The notes: generated by a model not told the origin, from the sequence alone. A stretch of DNA of 64,000 nt from Tetrahymena thermophila SB210 (GCF_000189635.1 NW_002476432.1:372001-436000), one strand, 5' to 3'. Shown: positions 1 through 13,070, counted from the stretch's first letter. Numbers and translations are program-made.

Positions 1-1
1 G

Positions 2-70
2 GGTTATCCTGGTGTCATCCCTCCTAAGGCCACCTTAGTTTTCGAAGTTGAACTCCTCGGTATGTAATGA
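2..70 (+). CDS. FKBP-type peptidyl-prolyl isomerase, 3' end only
   Basis: Only the last 22 codons and the TGA stop are inside the window. They read [19 protein letters not shown] and end in GMQ, the last beta strand of the FKBP fold, which packs against the active site. FKBPs catalyse cis-trans isomerisation of X-Pro peptide bonds. The segment is almost identical to the ends of the two complete FKBP genes downstream (878-1207 and 1944-2348), so this is the first of at least three tandem copies. The last codon before TGA is TAA, read as glutamine. Length and targeting cannot be judged. Confidence 0.9.
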
Positions 71-877
71 AACAAAATACAAATAATAAATAAATAAAAA
101 CACTTAGAAAGAGTTAAGAAATAAATCAGCATTATTTTAAATAAAGTCTTAAAATACCATAAATAGGCTGTATTTTTTATTTTTTAATATTTATGTGTGC
201 AGTATTGTTTTTTAACATGCTATTTTAATATCTTAAGCTATAAATTATTATCATTATTAGTTGTTTGTTTCTCTATTCTTAATTAATGGTTTAAAAATTC
301 TATTTATAATTCCACAAAAATTAACTCCTGCCTGCACAAAAAAAAAATCTGAAAAATAAAATCAAAGTTACAATAAATTGCTTTATTCATATGTAATTAT
401 AACATCAAATTTTTAACAATAGAGAAAGTTTTTATTTATTTGATTTTTTTGTTGTATTATAAGTAAATTTTTAAAAGAAAGTGGGTTTCTTCTAAATTTA
501 AAATTCCTGCACAATTTGAAATTTAAAAAAGAAATGATTTTTTTCATCAATTCTCTGATATCCTTTTAATTCAGTCTTCTTTAATACCTGCTCACTCATT
601 TAGGCTAACAAAATTTTAGATGTTAAAACATGAGTGCAGGTAGTTTGCTTTAAGGACAACTATAATTCTAATTCAAGAATACCTGGTTATGATATAGATA
701 AAGTATTTATTTTAGTAAAAAAAAAGGATTTTCAAGGAGCAGATTATATACCAAATTTTTAGAATCTTAAAAATAGCTTTAAAACGTACTGTTAACGTCA
801 AAAAAAATTAATCAATTTATCAAAAATATAAATCACTTTTTCAAAATTTTAAAAGTAAACAATAAATATCAAAAAAC
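71..877. other. AT-rich intergenic region between FKBP copies
   Basis: About 0.8 kb of AT-rich sequence with dense TAA and TTTATT runs. I see no coding frame, RNA gene or clear promoter motif. The stretch just before the next ATG (CAAAAAACATG) is a typical A-rich ciliate start context. Confidence 0.6.
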
Positions 878-1207
878 ATGTCTGAATTGTCTGTAGTTAC
901 CAAATAGCCTGGTGATGGCAAAACCTATCCTAAAAAGGGTTAAAATGTTACTGTACATTATGTAGGTACATTCCCTGATGGCAAAAAATTTGATTCCTCA
1001 AGAGACAAGAACAGACCCTTCAAGTTCGTCTTGGGTGCAGGTTAAGTTATTAAAGGCTGGGATGAAGGTGTAGCCAGAATGAGTCTCGGTGAAATCGCTG
1101 TTATCACTTGTCCTTACTAATATGCATATGGTGAACAAGGATATCCCGGAGTTATTCCTCCTAAAGCCACCTTGGTTTTCGAAGTTGAATTATTAGGATT
1201 GAATTGA
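878..1207 (+). CDS. FKBP12-like peptidyl-prolyl cis-trans isomerase (cytosolic)
   Basis: A single-exon 109-residue protein, the usual size of a one-domain FKBP12. It starts [15 protein letters not shown] and ends EVELLGLN. The residues that line the FKBP pocket in the family can be seen: Y of VHYVG, D of FDSS, F of PFKF, VI and W of [10 protein letters not shown] of YAYG and F of LVFEVEL. An active prolyl isomerase is therefore expected. There is no signal or targeting peptide, so the cytosol or nucleus is likely. Several glutamines are encoded by TAA/TAG, which confirms the ciliate code. It lies between two close paralogues in the same orientation, a local tandem expansion. The start is the first ATG in an A-rich context. 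Confidence 0.95.
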
Positions 1208-1943
1208 AGAAAATTTATTTAATTAATAAAGAGAGTTGATGTAACAAATATGAGATAGTTAAAAAGGAAAGCCAATTAGATATCAATAATTAACATATAA
1301 ATAAAGCTTATCTTACCAATTTGTATTCCTCTATTTTTTAATACATGTTGTCTTAAACATTGTGATTTTATAGATATTTTTTACCACTTTTAGCATTATC
1401 TTAAAAGATTAAGTAAAAAAAGTTAAATTATATTCATATTTTATACTTCATTTTAAACAAACAAGCAAACATAAATTTTGTTGTACTTTGATGTGCTTGC
1501 TTTAAATAATACATAAAGAGATTTAAACATTTCAACACTTTAGGCTAAATATAATAAATATTTTATTATTTATTGTAATTGTATTCATTTCATAGAATTA
1601 AAAAGAGATTTTATTTATGAAATAAACACTCTGATCTTGCTTTTTTTGAATGAAATAAATGAGTTAATTTTATTTTTATTAACCTATTTTTAATTTTAAA
1701 ATAAATTTTTTCTTTTGAATAATAAATTATTTTATGAAAACAAAGAGTTGATTTTGATAGTAAAAAAATAAATTTTTTAAAAATTAAGTAAAGAGCGAGA
1801 AAGTAGATATTAATTAGTGAATAAATGATTGATGCCTTTCTGAGCGTATGTATGATATTTTGATTAAATTGAAGACGTAGATTAGATAGTACGATAAAAA
1901 AATTATATATATTATTCAGAAAATCATTCAAAATTTAAATAAA
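1208..1943. other. AT-rich intergenic region
   Basis: About 0.7 kb with no convincing gene. Short open frames on both strands are low-complexity (F, I, K, L, N only) and look like chance products of the AT-rich background. Confidence 0.55.
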
Positions 1944-2348
1944 ATGAATAAATTATTATAAACAGCTATTACAAGATCAACTTTCTTCGCAAAGCAATCC
2001 CGTTTTTCAACTACCCCTGATTAGTTCAGTGTTGTAACTAAGAAGGCTGGTGATAATACCAACTACCCAAAAAATGGTGACAAGGTAACTGTTCATTACG
2101 TAGGAACTTTTACAGATGGCAAAAAGTTTGATTCTTCTAGAGATAGAAATTAACCTTTCTAATTTATTTTAGGTGCTGGTTAAGTTATTAGAGGATGGGA
2201 TGAAGGAGTAGGTAAATTAAGTCTTGGTGAAGTTGCCACCATTACTTGCCCTTATTAATATGCTTATGGCGAAAGAGGTTATCCTGGTGTTATCCCTCCT
2301 AAGGCCACTCTCCTTTTCGAAGTCGAACTTCTTAGCTTCAAGAAATGA
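1944..2348 (+). CDS. FKBP-type peptidyl-prolyl isomerase with probable mitochondrial presequence
   Basis: A 134-residue single-exon protein. Residues 1-25 (starting [20 protein letters not shown]) contain basic, hydroxylated and hydrophobic residues but no acidic ones, typical of a mitochondrial import presequence. The rest is a complete FKBP domain ([44 protein letters not shown]) with all pocket residues kept. The domain is very close to that of the preceding gene, so the difference is a gained N-terminal extension. The inferred role is prolyl isomerisation in mitochondria; the targeting is a prediction from composition. It ends SFKK before TGA. Confidence 0.9.
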
Positions 2349-4090
2349 TCTAGAAAAATAAGCATAAAAACATGATAGATCAATAAAAAAATTAAAAAAT
2401 GATAAAATATGTATGTATGTATTAATATATTTTATAATATTATTTGCAATTTTTTCCTAATAAAATGATTTTTTAGACAAAGAAACTATTAATTCTATTT
2501 TAGGATAAAAAAATCAACTTTTGACAAGAATATTTTATAGATGATAAATAGCAAATTATTAATTTATTAGCCAAAAAATTAAAAAGCTATCAATAAATCT
2601 TTAGAATTTTCTAACAAAATTATTTACCTCTAATAAAAATTAATAAAAAAAATGAAGCGAAATTTCGAAATTGTTTTATTTTTCTTTCTAATTTCTAATA
2701 AATTTTAAACAAATTTTGAATAATTAAATTTTAAAATTATTTTTCAATTAAAAAATCATCTAATTAATAAAAACTTTCAAAAGAAATAGGTCTTGAAAAT
2801 TTATTCAAAATTAACTTTAAAATTTTTTAAATGTTCAATAATTTCTTATTATGGGTTTTACACTTCATAATCAAATCAAACTTATAAGAAGATAAGAAAA
2901 ATGTAAGTTTAGTAAGTAATTTGATGAAAAATTTATTGATATCTTGCATAAAATCAAGAGAAGATATTTAGATTTTACTATCTAAATTTTTATTGATTAA
3001 AATATTAATTAACTTTAAATAACCAAAGAAAGAAAGAAAGAAAGAGATAAAGGTGAAGGAATTTATAAATATTTAAGATTCGAGATCATAATACATGTAA
3101 ACAAAAATGAGTTAGTTATAAACAGCTTATAAATATAATAATGAATGAATGAATAAAATGTTTAACGTGTTATATTAATATTAATAATAATAACAATAAT
3201 TGATAATATTTTTAGATTCTAGCTTTTAACTTAAATTATAGGTTTATTATAAATAAATTTTTTATGATTCACGATTTTAGATTTTTATTATTTTATTTTT
3301 TAAGACAACACATGAATTTCTATCATCATTATCATCACCACCAAATCTTATTTTATTTTTCATATTCACCTCTTCCTCCTCCTCTTTTGTTCTTAAGATA
3401 TATTTTGTTTGATTAAGTTTTTATTTTTATTGTATATTTATTTATTTAGCAGAGAATTAGAAATATATCAGTCTAATAATATATCTTTATTGACGTGTTT
3501 AATTTATTATTTATTAATGCTAGGCTTACAAAATTGGTTATATATATATGTTAATAGATTTTATTTATTTTTTAAGTATGTACTGGTCGGTTTGGATATT
3601 CGTAGAGTTCAAAATAGTATAAAAAGTCATAATTTTGATGCAGTAAAAGCTTAAGAATATATACAATATTTAAATTTATCAACAAGATAAATATAATGAG
3701 ATCTATCTTTTAGGATTTATCTGATGAGCAAAAGCAGTGTTGTTTAATTATTTTAAAATTAAAAATTTATTTGATGATTAATAAAGTATAAGCATCTTTG
3801 GTGATTATTTTATTTATTTATTTATTAATTTATTTATCTGTCAATTTGTTTATTGTTAACTTTTTCATATCATTAAAAATGGTGTTTGCTTGCTAACTTG
3901 TTTTAAAACTTTAGAAAGATTATTTATTTATTTATTTTGTGGTAAACCTTATAATAAAAATGGTTCTTATTTTTACAGTATTAGTAAATAATATTTTGTT
4001 AATGTAATAATAATAGAATATAATAGTAACGATAGAAAAATAGGTGTTAGCTAGAGATTATCTAAATTAAAATAAAATCACAAAGCAGTT
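2349..4090. other. AT-rich intergenic region
   Basis: About 1.7 kb without a supported gene. It contains a short GAAA run near 3030 and GAATGAAT runs near 3140. A 108-codon frame starts with a histidine-rich stretch at 3312, but two frames are open over the same bases and neither looks convincingly coding (see rejected items). Confidence 0.5.
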
Positions 4091-6225
4091 TCAATTATTT
4101 TATGAGGATGCTTCTTATGATTGTGGTTAGACATGATTCACTAACTCTTATTTTATTTCTGATTTAACATTGATTTCTGGTATTTAAGGCTTTATGTTGT
4201 TTAAGAGCATTTCTAATAGTTATTATCCTAATAATTGTGACTACAAAGAAGTATTAAAGTCATTTGCATTATTCTTATTTGCTTCATCAATATTGTTAGG
4301 TTATTTTTATTATTACTGTTAATTATTTTTATTTTGTTCTTCTTAGTCATTTTCATCACTATCCTCATCTTCATCTAAATTCTATTCAATTTCAATTTCA
4401 TTTTCATTATCGTCTTCCTCGACAGTTTCAGCTATGCTCTTTTCAAATTTTTATTTTTATTCTTTACTTTTTTCAAGCACAGCAGTTTAATTTTATGTGT
4501 TTTCTTAATTGCTTTCCATCTCCATTTTGATTGGTTGTTTCTTTTCTATTTATTTAGAAGCTTCTTCTTTTATTTTTTCTTCTTGCTTACTGATACTGTT
4601 TTTTCTTTAGTTTTCTATTTCCATTTCAAGTTGATTAAGGGCTTTTTCTATTTTATCATCGAATAAGCTATTGCCTTAATTTTATTAAATAGAAGTGGCT
4701 TCTTCTTTAATTTCTTTCTTTACTTATAAGTTATCATCTCTGTTTGCTTTAATTCCTTGAATGATTGAAGGGTTTTAAATAGAGGGTTTGCGAGAGGGTG
4801 GTTTGCTTGTAGCAGCAACTGAGTGATTAGATTAAACTTCATCATCATTATTTTTAGTGTTAATCTTAAAGTGTTCTGATAATTTTCTTTAAGCTAATGA
4901 AGGCTCAAATTCCTATGATTAGCTTCTGCTTTTATTTGCCATTAAATTACTATTTGGGATTTTGTTACCATTCATATTCTTCATTTAATTAGCTGTCTAA
5001 TTGAATTAGTTAAATTAATCAAGTCCTCTCATAAACATTTCATTGAAGTTGGTACTGTTAGCAAATATATTGAATCCATTCTAATTGTTAATATTGTTGT
5101 TAGCAAATCCATTTTAATTTAAAGTTCTTTATAGCAATTACTAAATAGCTGAGTTTTTATCATTGCTAACCATGGGATTATTATTTAGTTAATTGACCAT
5201 ATTTTACAATTACTAAGCTTGTTACTATGAGTTGTTATTTTATTATTGATTAAAATTTTATCCCTTCTATAAAATATTTGAGATCATGCTCAAGGCGTAT
5301 TATATGTTTTGTTGGGGGTTGCTTTATTACTATTATGTGTCTTATTCCTTTGCTACTTAATAAAGCTTTTGAATAGCTTGCTACGATTATTATTGTTATT
5401 GCTTTTAAATCTACTAAAGAGTGATTTAAGAAAGCAATTGTTGCATATCAATTTTCTTTTATACATCATCTTTTAAGAAGATTCTATTAATCACCACTAA
5501 ATAATTAATTAATTAAAAATAAATTATTTAATTTTTTCAAATAAAAATCACTTTCAAAATGAATTAATTAATTTTATTATTTCAATAAATTTATTTAAAG
5601 ATGTTTTTTATAGGTTTTTAAAATATTAATTACTAGGCTCAAAGCTTGAGTGATGAAGGATAAATTTCTCTTTGGTTTTGTCAACATGTGTGATGTAGTC
5701 TGATTTGCTATTAATATTGGGATAATTGTAAATAGTGCCATTAATAGAAACTGATTGCTAATTGTTTCCATTGCTTTCTCTAAGAATATTTTCATTATTT
5801 TTAGGAATTCCATTTTCAATACTTGTGGATACACTTCTGATTTCACCTTTTTTGCTATTCTTTTGATCTATTTAAATGTTTTCCATAGAAGCAGCTTGAC
5901 TATTGCCTTCACTATTGCCTTAATCTTTTTTTTCCTTCTTTGAAGTCTTTTATTTTTTCCTATTAATTCAAAATTTTTTTTTTAACATTTTATTTAATTA
6001 ATTTGTAAAATAAATATCTTCTCTATCTAAATTTAATCAAATCAATTAATTAATGAATTACTTTTATGTCGTTTAATCTTCCATTTAATTTAATTTTTAT
6101 TTGTCTACTTCACTGTTTCTTTTATTTCCCTTGCTTGTATTCTATTAGTTATTACTACTTTAATTCGTTGATTAAGCTCCGTTGAGGGCATTGTTAAATA
6201 AATTTAAGAAATTAGAAGCAGACAT
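4091..6225 (-). CDS. Q/N-rich low-complexity protein, three exons, acidic C-terminus
   Basis: Spliced model: 6225-6062, 5959-5634, 5496-4091, giving 631 residues. Both introns (5960-6061, 5497-5633) have GT and TAG ends and keep frame. The chosen start, MSASNFLNLFNN, follows AT-rich sequence; in-frame N/Q/S-rich sequence continues upstream to about 6410 without an ATG, so a further 5' exon is possible. Visible parts: a lysine-rich cluster (KKKQKTSKKEKKDQ) around residue 55 that could be a nuclear signal, a short ordered-looking segment (SSFEPMVINRILLKDD), long Q/N tracts, and a late acidic block rich in E and D (EEDDNENEIEIE). I do not recognise a family. Composition suggests a nuclear or scaffold, prion-like protein, but that is inference. 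Confidence 0.7.
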
Positions 6226-7698
6226 TTCATTAATTTAATTATTGTTATTAAATTATTTAGAGTTATTATTTTGGTTTTGATTTTGATTATTTGTATTCGA
6301 GCTATTATTGTTATTATTGCTACTTGAGTTATTTGCATTCTAATTTTATTTAGCTTCAGCTTATGGTTCATTACCCTAATTATATAATAAAATATCACTA
6401 TTATAAAAATTTATTTTACAATTAATAATTCTTAAAAGTTATATTCTAACTAAATAAATCAATTTAACTATGTTGGTGTTTAAAAATTGCAAAAATTAAA
6501 TCAAGATCAATCAATTTTAATAAAAAATTTTGCTTTATTTTGAAAGATTTAAATATTTATTTATTTTATTTAAATTTTTATTTGTGAAAATATATTTATT
6601 TTGTTATAATATCCAAACAATAAACAATGTGAGAAGTATAAAATATAAATTTATTTGGTAGTGTTTGAAAATGTAGAGTTTGCTTTTATTTTTTAAGGCT
6701 AGTATTAATTTAGCGAGTTAAATATAATTTATTTATTAGCTTGAAAATAGGCTATGATTTTTTGTAGCGAGGAATGAAATGATCAAATAAAAAAAAAAGA
6801 ATGAAATTTGGGGAGTGTTTTTGTTTGTTAAGTATTATATTAATTTTCTGCAAATATAAATTTTAATTATTCAAAATTTGTGGTAGTGGTGGGTAAAGAT
6901 CTTTTATTGGAAATAAATGAGAAGAAAGATAAATAAATAAATAGATATAGATAGGTAGAATAGAAAAAAAGAAGGTATTTATTTGCTTTATTTATTGTAT
7001 GTTCAAAATTTGTATGTAAATCAAAATAGAAAATTGTTTGCTTTTTAATTAATCAATGAATTAAAAGCGTAGAATTAAAATCTAATAATGATGAATTAAT
7101 TAATCAATTAGTATATTAATTAACTATCAAATGAATTAAAAAAGAAGAGTATTTTTATTCTTTTGTTAGGGGATTTGATTATATGCATTTAAAAATAGTT
7201 AAAGTTAGCTTTAAAATGAATGATAAAGGCTTAGAAAAATATATTATTTATGAATGAATGAATGAATGTGCTGGGCTTTATCATTTATTTATTTATTTAT
7301 GCTTTTATTTTTTAGATTACGAGAGAGTGAAAAGAAGACTAATAGCTAATTATTTAATAATGTTAATAATATTTAGCGCAGCCAATAACTACAACAAAAC
7401 AAAATTTGAGCAAAAAGATTAATTTTGTTTTTTCATTCATCGATTGATTTACAAAAAATATACTTTATTTATTATTTTGATTGCTAATTAAAATCAACGA
7501 GCATATTCTCCTACTTCTTCTTTACAAATTTACACACCAATAATATATACAGTTTATAAGATTTAAAAGGGGATGCTGAAATCATGTCAAGAAAATGTTT
7601 TACCTAATGAATTGCGTCTAGAATGATGTCTAGGAGTCCGACTTTCTATTTATATTTTTAATGAAATGTTAATTATCTTTTATTTTTCTTATTTTAGA
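6226..7698. other. AT-rich region with possible upstream coding (6226-6410) and a GC-richer island near 7570-7650
   Basis: The first 185 bases are an N/Q-rich open continuation of the preceding minus-strand gene. The rest is AT-rich and has ATTAATTA and GAAT runs. Bases 7572-7652 stand out as less AT-rich and can form a short stem (CTAGA/TCTAG around an ATGATG loop near 7621), so an RNA gene is possible but unproven. Confidence 0.4.
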
Positions 7699-9781
7699 TC
7701 AAAAAATCTATTTATTTACTAAAATATCGTCTGTTTTGTCTTTCTTTTAAGTATCTTTTTTCTCTTTTAATGCCTTGTCGTTGGTTGTATCTTTGCTCTT
7801 CTCCTCATTTTATTTCTCTTGCTTCTCGCCTTTTTTCACTCCTGTTTATTTCATATTGGGCTTTTAGCTATTTTTTGCTATATTTTAGGCCGTTTAACTA
7901 AGCTAAGCTGCTCCAGCTGTTGGTTTTTCTTGGCTAATAGTAGGAGCATTACCGTTTTCACTTTGTTAGCTTGAGATAGTTTGTTTCTAGCTTTCTCCTC
8001 CAGTTGCGCTAGCTCCTTCTTTTTTGATTTACTTTGGTTTTTTTGCGTTCTCAGCAGTTGGTTGAGCTTTATTTGTCTTCTACTTTTTAGGCTATTGGGT
8101 TTTAGCAACTGGGACGTTATCAAAGTAGTTGTCATCAGCGAATTTCTATACAAAAGGAAAAAATATTTAAATTAAGATATATAAAAGTAAGTCTGAAGAG
8201 TTAAAATAACTATTTCAAACATATTTGCTTTCTTTGTTGCTATATTCGAACGGTTTTAAGTTCTTTTTATTTACAAAAACTCCATTTTTTATTATTTTCA
8301 AGATACTTAAACATATTTTAGTATTATTTTGACTAGTTGAGATCATTTTATTTAACTGCTGCTTTACATTTTCTAATAATCTATATATAGCTCTACTACA
8401 GAGTATGAACGAAAAAAAATTTAATGAACTATCTCCTAAGGCATAAAATTTTTAGCAGCTACCTTATTTAAATGCATTCCAAGCATATAAAGATGCTGAG
8501 TAGTATATTAAATGTAGCGTTGAGATTAGCAGAAGGTAGAAAAATGTATAGATGGAGTAAAATAAATGAGGTAATATAGTATGCGTGTGTTTTTGTGCAA
8601 AGAGGGCTTGTAAAATTGAATGAATTTTTAAGCTGTTTTATATGAATCTAAAGTAGGTTAGTGAAATTAGTGAGAAAGAGATTGATAGTAAGAGGAGAAG
8701 AAGAAAAAATAAAAGAAAGATAAGAACCTGATTGAATAAAGACAACAAAAAAGGCAAATCAAATTACAAAATATAACATTAAAAAAAGATTAAAAGAAAA
8801 AAGAAATTTAATTATAAAAATTATTAATATAAATGAATTACTGGTTTCTTGCGGATCTTGCGGGTTTAGTAGCCTCCAGCGGGTCTGTTTGAATTGTCTA
8901 TGTTTTTTAAATTACAAATTTTACTTTTAAAAATATTTTCCTTAAATTAATTGCTCGCTTAGCGCCTCAATTGTCTCTCTTTTGTCTCGTTTTCCTTAAA
9001 CGTAGCAAAAATTTTGAAAATCTGCTACTATAAATGTAAGTAGGAAACTTTAATTATCTATATCAAACAAACTTATCTTGTTAATCAGCCAATATTCCTA
9101 CCCTTAAGGAAAATTTTTAGGCATCAAAATAATTTATGATTTGATAAAAAGACAAAGGAGGGACGAAGAGGTGCTAGTCGCTTGTATTTATGCCGGATTT
9201 ACCTTCGTTTTCGGTATAGCTAGTGTTAGCATTGTTTTAATAGCTTTTCTTACTTTCTTCTTAGCTCAAGCTAGGACTGTCTTGATGCTCTGATCCCTCT
9301 GGGGCGTCAGAGGCAGGATCAGACTCCACTTCCATAGGCTCGTCATCCTTATCAATATTAACATTTTCAGAATCATCATCTCTATCGACAGATTTACTGC
9401 TCTCCTTTGAAAAGGCCTACTTTCCTTGTGCTTGTTGTTATAATAGCAAAGGATTTGAAGAGCTATTAAAGACTTGCTTTGATGAAGTCTTATCGGATTT
9501 TTTCTTTGACTTTGATGCTTTTTAGATCGGCTATTTGGTGGGCTTGGGCTTGGGTTCCTATTTTTATAAGAAGGTGAGATTAGAGCTTACTATAAGGCTG
9601 AAAATGCTTTTTAATGTACGCCGCGAATATCGGAGATATCTTGCTTGTAGTATGTGTTGGGGGTTTTTTGTCTGCTGCTTTTACGTGTCTATTGCTCTAT
9701 ATTAAAATCATATTAATTTTAGTTGTTTACCAAGGTAGAAACATATTTACCAGACAAACCCTTCCCTTCAGCGTCGGACAT
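7699..9781 (-). CDS. Charged acidic/basic protein with one hydrophobic exon, five exons
   Basis: Spliced model: 9781-9620, 9557-9102, 9027-8842, 8727-8221, 8145-7699, 585 residues. All introns are phase 0 with GT and AG ends. It starts MSDAEGKGLSGKYVSTLVNN. Visible parts: an N-terminal basic segment (TRKSSRQKTP), a lysine/serine stretch (KASKSKKKSDKTSSK), an acidic block (VDRDDDSENVNIDKDDEPME) about residues 125-150, a basic GGYQTRKIRKKP segment near residue 265, an exon (8221-8727) starting with about 28 hydrophobic residues and including a second hydrophobic stretch, and a K/E/Q-rich tail. Exons 1-3 and 5 are less AT-rich than the surroundings and look clearly coding. Exon 4 could contain unrecognised intron sequence. 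No family recognised. Confidence 0.6.
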
Positions 9782-12700
9782 TCTCGTTCTGCTATCTAAA
9801 ATATTGTTGCAATTAACCCTTTTTCTTGAACTTTTTTGCTTATTATCTTCCTGTAGATTATTTGCTTTTTTTTTCTTTAAATTTTTTAATTTTTTTTTTT
9901 TTTGTGTTTTTATTTTTATTTACTTTTCTTTCGTTTATATTCGCGTTCAGATAATCCGATGATTAAAAAAGAATATTATTTTTAATTGAAAAACTATGCA
10001 TATAAAAATCAAGCAATTAATCAAAAAAACAACAAACAATTATGATTGATTGATTGATTGATAGATTGATTAATAGATAGATAGGTAGGTAGTTTGCTTC
10101 CTAAATAAAAGCTCAAACTCCTGATCCAAATAAAATGGAGAACGTGCTAAATAGCCAAATAAGCTGATTCGCTCCATGAAAAGAACAAAGGTAGTAGGTT
10201 ATTTTGAAAATTTCGATCTTAATTCCTGCTAGATGATCAAAATTTAATGTGTCCTTAATCAAATGTAATTGAAAATTATTGACTTTTATTAGTATTATTG
10301 ATTGATATCTTATTTAATTCTTTGTCCTTAATAATAAATTTTTTTTTCTAAAATACTCTTAATTAATTAAGCTCAATCAATCAATACTAACTCAAAGCAA
10401 ATATATATATATATATAAAGGTTAATTATTTATTTTCATTCATTTATTTATTGATTTTCATTCATTTGTTTATTTATTTATTGATTGATTGATACAGTAC
10501 TTATTATTTTCTTTTAAATTTTTCAATTTTTGCATATTAAAAATATAAAATTTGTTTGATTTTCTTAATATGCTCGCTTATATCATTAATAAGCTTCATT
10601 TATAATTGGTATTTGTAATAATTTACATTTTTTAGCAAAATTTGTTTAATTGAAAATATTTTCTTTAATTATCAATATGAAAATGTCATTCTATGACAGT
10701 TCTATTTATTATTTTTAATGCATTTGCTAAAATTATTCATTCTTCAATTCATTTAAAATTGCTTGATTTCAAACAGCTATTTCGTCTTTTTTTGAATTTT
10801 TTTTATTTCTCTTCAAATGTTCCCCCTTTTTGCTTTTATGCTTATCTTAAATCATTAATTAAAGCTTATGAATCAGAATAAAAATAACAAACAAAAATCA
10901 TTAAACAAACAATTTGAATTTGAAAAAATTTGGTTAATAACTAAATCTATTTTGAGTTACTTATTTTTTGTTTCATTCATTCATTAATTTCATTTGATTT
11001 TGCTGGTTATATATTCATTACAAAGTCTTTAAATAGTAATATTCAAATTTATTTTTTATAACATCTTTTGGATAATAATTAAAAAATATATATCACTAAA
11101 ACAAACAGGTATTTTAATTATATTTATTTTCAATTTAAACAAGAAAATTAAATACTTTAAACCTTCTAGAAATATTTGAATATTTGTTTGAGAATTGAAT
11201 TAATTTCAAATATTTTTAATAGATTTTGTTAATTTAAGTATTAAAATATTATTTTATTTATTTATTTAGAAATAATAGAAAGTAAAATTTATTATTTAAT
11301 AATCATTATAATAATTAGCATAATAAATTATTTATAAAATAATTATTAAATTTTTATGAATTTGGATTTTTTCCTCTCTTAAAATGTTTATCAATTAATT
11401 AATGATTTTATTCTTAATAAGTTTCAAATAAAAAGCAAATATACATAGTTTAAAATAAATAAAACTTTCAATTATTTCTATCATTTATTAAAATTAAAAA
11501 AATAATTTTAATTTTTATAAAAAGTATTTAATTTGAATTACTCAGAATTAATTACTCTATTTTCTTTCAAATTCAAAAAATATTGCATTATTCTTTTAAA
11601 TTTAAAAACTAAAGGATTTTTATATCAATTATATTTAAATAAAAAGATTTATTCAGTTCAATAAATAAATAAACCTAGATTGTTATTTTAATATGTTTTT
11701 TTCAATTTTTAAGTTTCTATTTTTTAACATTTAATTGTTATATAAACTTTATTTCATTATTTAATTACTTAATTTTTTACTTGAATCACTTTTTTAAATG
11801 AAAATTAGGTAGATTTTATAAATTTTATAGTGAAAAATACCATTAATTCTGTTTATTTTCTTTTTATATTATTAATTAAACTAAATCATATCTGATTTTC
11901 AGAATTAAATTAAATTTGTTATAAAAAATGTATTTTTTAAGTCAAATAATTTTAAAATCTATGTTAAAGATTTTCTTTGATGTATTTTAATACTTTATTT
12001 AATCAAACAAAATAAACAAATAAATATGCATTTACCATTCTTCAACACCTAATATATCAATTGATTAATTAATAAATAAATAAATAAATTATTAATTGGC
12101 TTACAAAAATTAATCTAATTTTAGTTATTTTTATACAAATCAATAAAAAATAAATTAAAATATTCAATATATATATTTCTTTAAATAAATTTACAAATAA
12201 TTTTATTGTTTAAGTAGTATTGATTGATTGAATAATATTTACTAATTCACAATCAAAGATAAAAATAGAATTAAATTAAATTAATATTTTTAAACATGTT
12301 TTAAATTGTAAACAAACAAAGTTGTTTATAATTAATTAATTTAGTTAGTTAGATTTTTAAAATAAAATCTAAATATAATTTAAATATAAAAAAATATTAT
12401 TTAACCAAGTTGACTTAAGTTGACTTGAGATTAATATTTTTAAAATAATGTATTGAAGAAAATTCTTTATCTAATTTAAAAATTTCCCTCACATAGTTCT
12501 TTACATCTTATTTATTTATTTATTTGTTTATTTGTTTATTTAATGAAAATAAATTACTGTCTTTAATATAGAATAGAAAATGCTGAAATTAAAATTTAGT
12601 GAACTGTGTAGGTAGTTTTCATTGAATTCAATAAGATAAAATATTTAAAATTTTTAAAGTAAAATGAAACGAATTACAGTAAAAATAAAAATGTTTTTAA

Positions 12701-12891
12701 TTTCTAATTAGTATGCAATTTTAATAAAATAAACAATAAAGAAAGAGATAAATAGATAAATATTTTTAGCATTAAAATTTAATTATTCATATTGAATTGA
12801 TAAATAGTAAATAAATCTAGTATTTAAATAATTTTTGACTTAAAGCTTATTTAAAATAAAATGAATATTTAAATGTGAAATTGGTAGATAA

Positions 12892-12937
<46 letters not shown>

Positions 12938-13070
12938 TAATTTTTTAAATTGATAAATACAAATATATAATTGAGTATAGAATTGATATATTGATAAATT
13001 GAATGCCTATTTATTAATTTATTAATTAATGTATTCCTTTTATTTTCTCAATTTTAATAGTGTTAGGAGA
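9782..13070. other. 3.3-kb AT-rich intergenic region with simple repeats
   Basis: No supported gene. It holds TGAT/GATA-type runs near 10041-10095, TTTA/TTGA runs near 10430-10495, ATTT runs near 12510-12540 and a GATA microsatellite at 12892-12937. A 62-residue frame at 10693-10881 (+) is phenylalanine-rich and lacks support. Confidence 0.6.
12892..12937. repeat. (GATA)n microsatellite
   Basis: About eleven consecutive GATA units, nearly perfect, in AT-rich intergenic DNA. Confidence 0.95.

Noticed and set aside
1611..1931. 106-codon minus-strand frame between FKBP genes
   Set aside because: Almost only I, L, F, K, N, S and Y residues, no recognisable motif, in AT-rich DNA where any frame without TGA stays open.
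3312..3698. Two overlapping plus-strand frames, one starting with a histidine-rich stretch (ATG at 3312)
   Set aside because: Both frames are open over the same bases, codon use is background-like and there is no homology signal. The histidines come from a CAT/CAC simple repeat.
6204..6398. Minus-strand frame reading MNHKLKLNKIRMQ...
   Set aside because: It is an alternative frame over the N/Q-rich sequence that continues the 4091-6225 gene. I/K/T composition suggests a shadow.
10693..10881. 62-residue plus-strand frame
   Set aside because: Phenylalanine/leucine-rich chance frame in AT-rich DNA, no motif.
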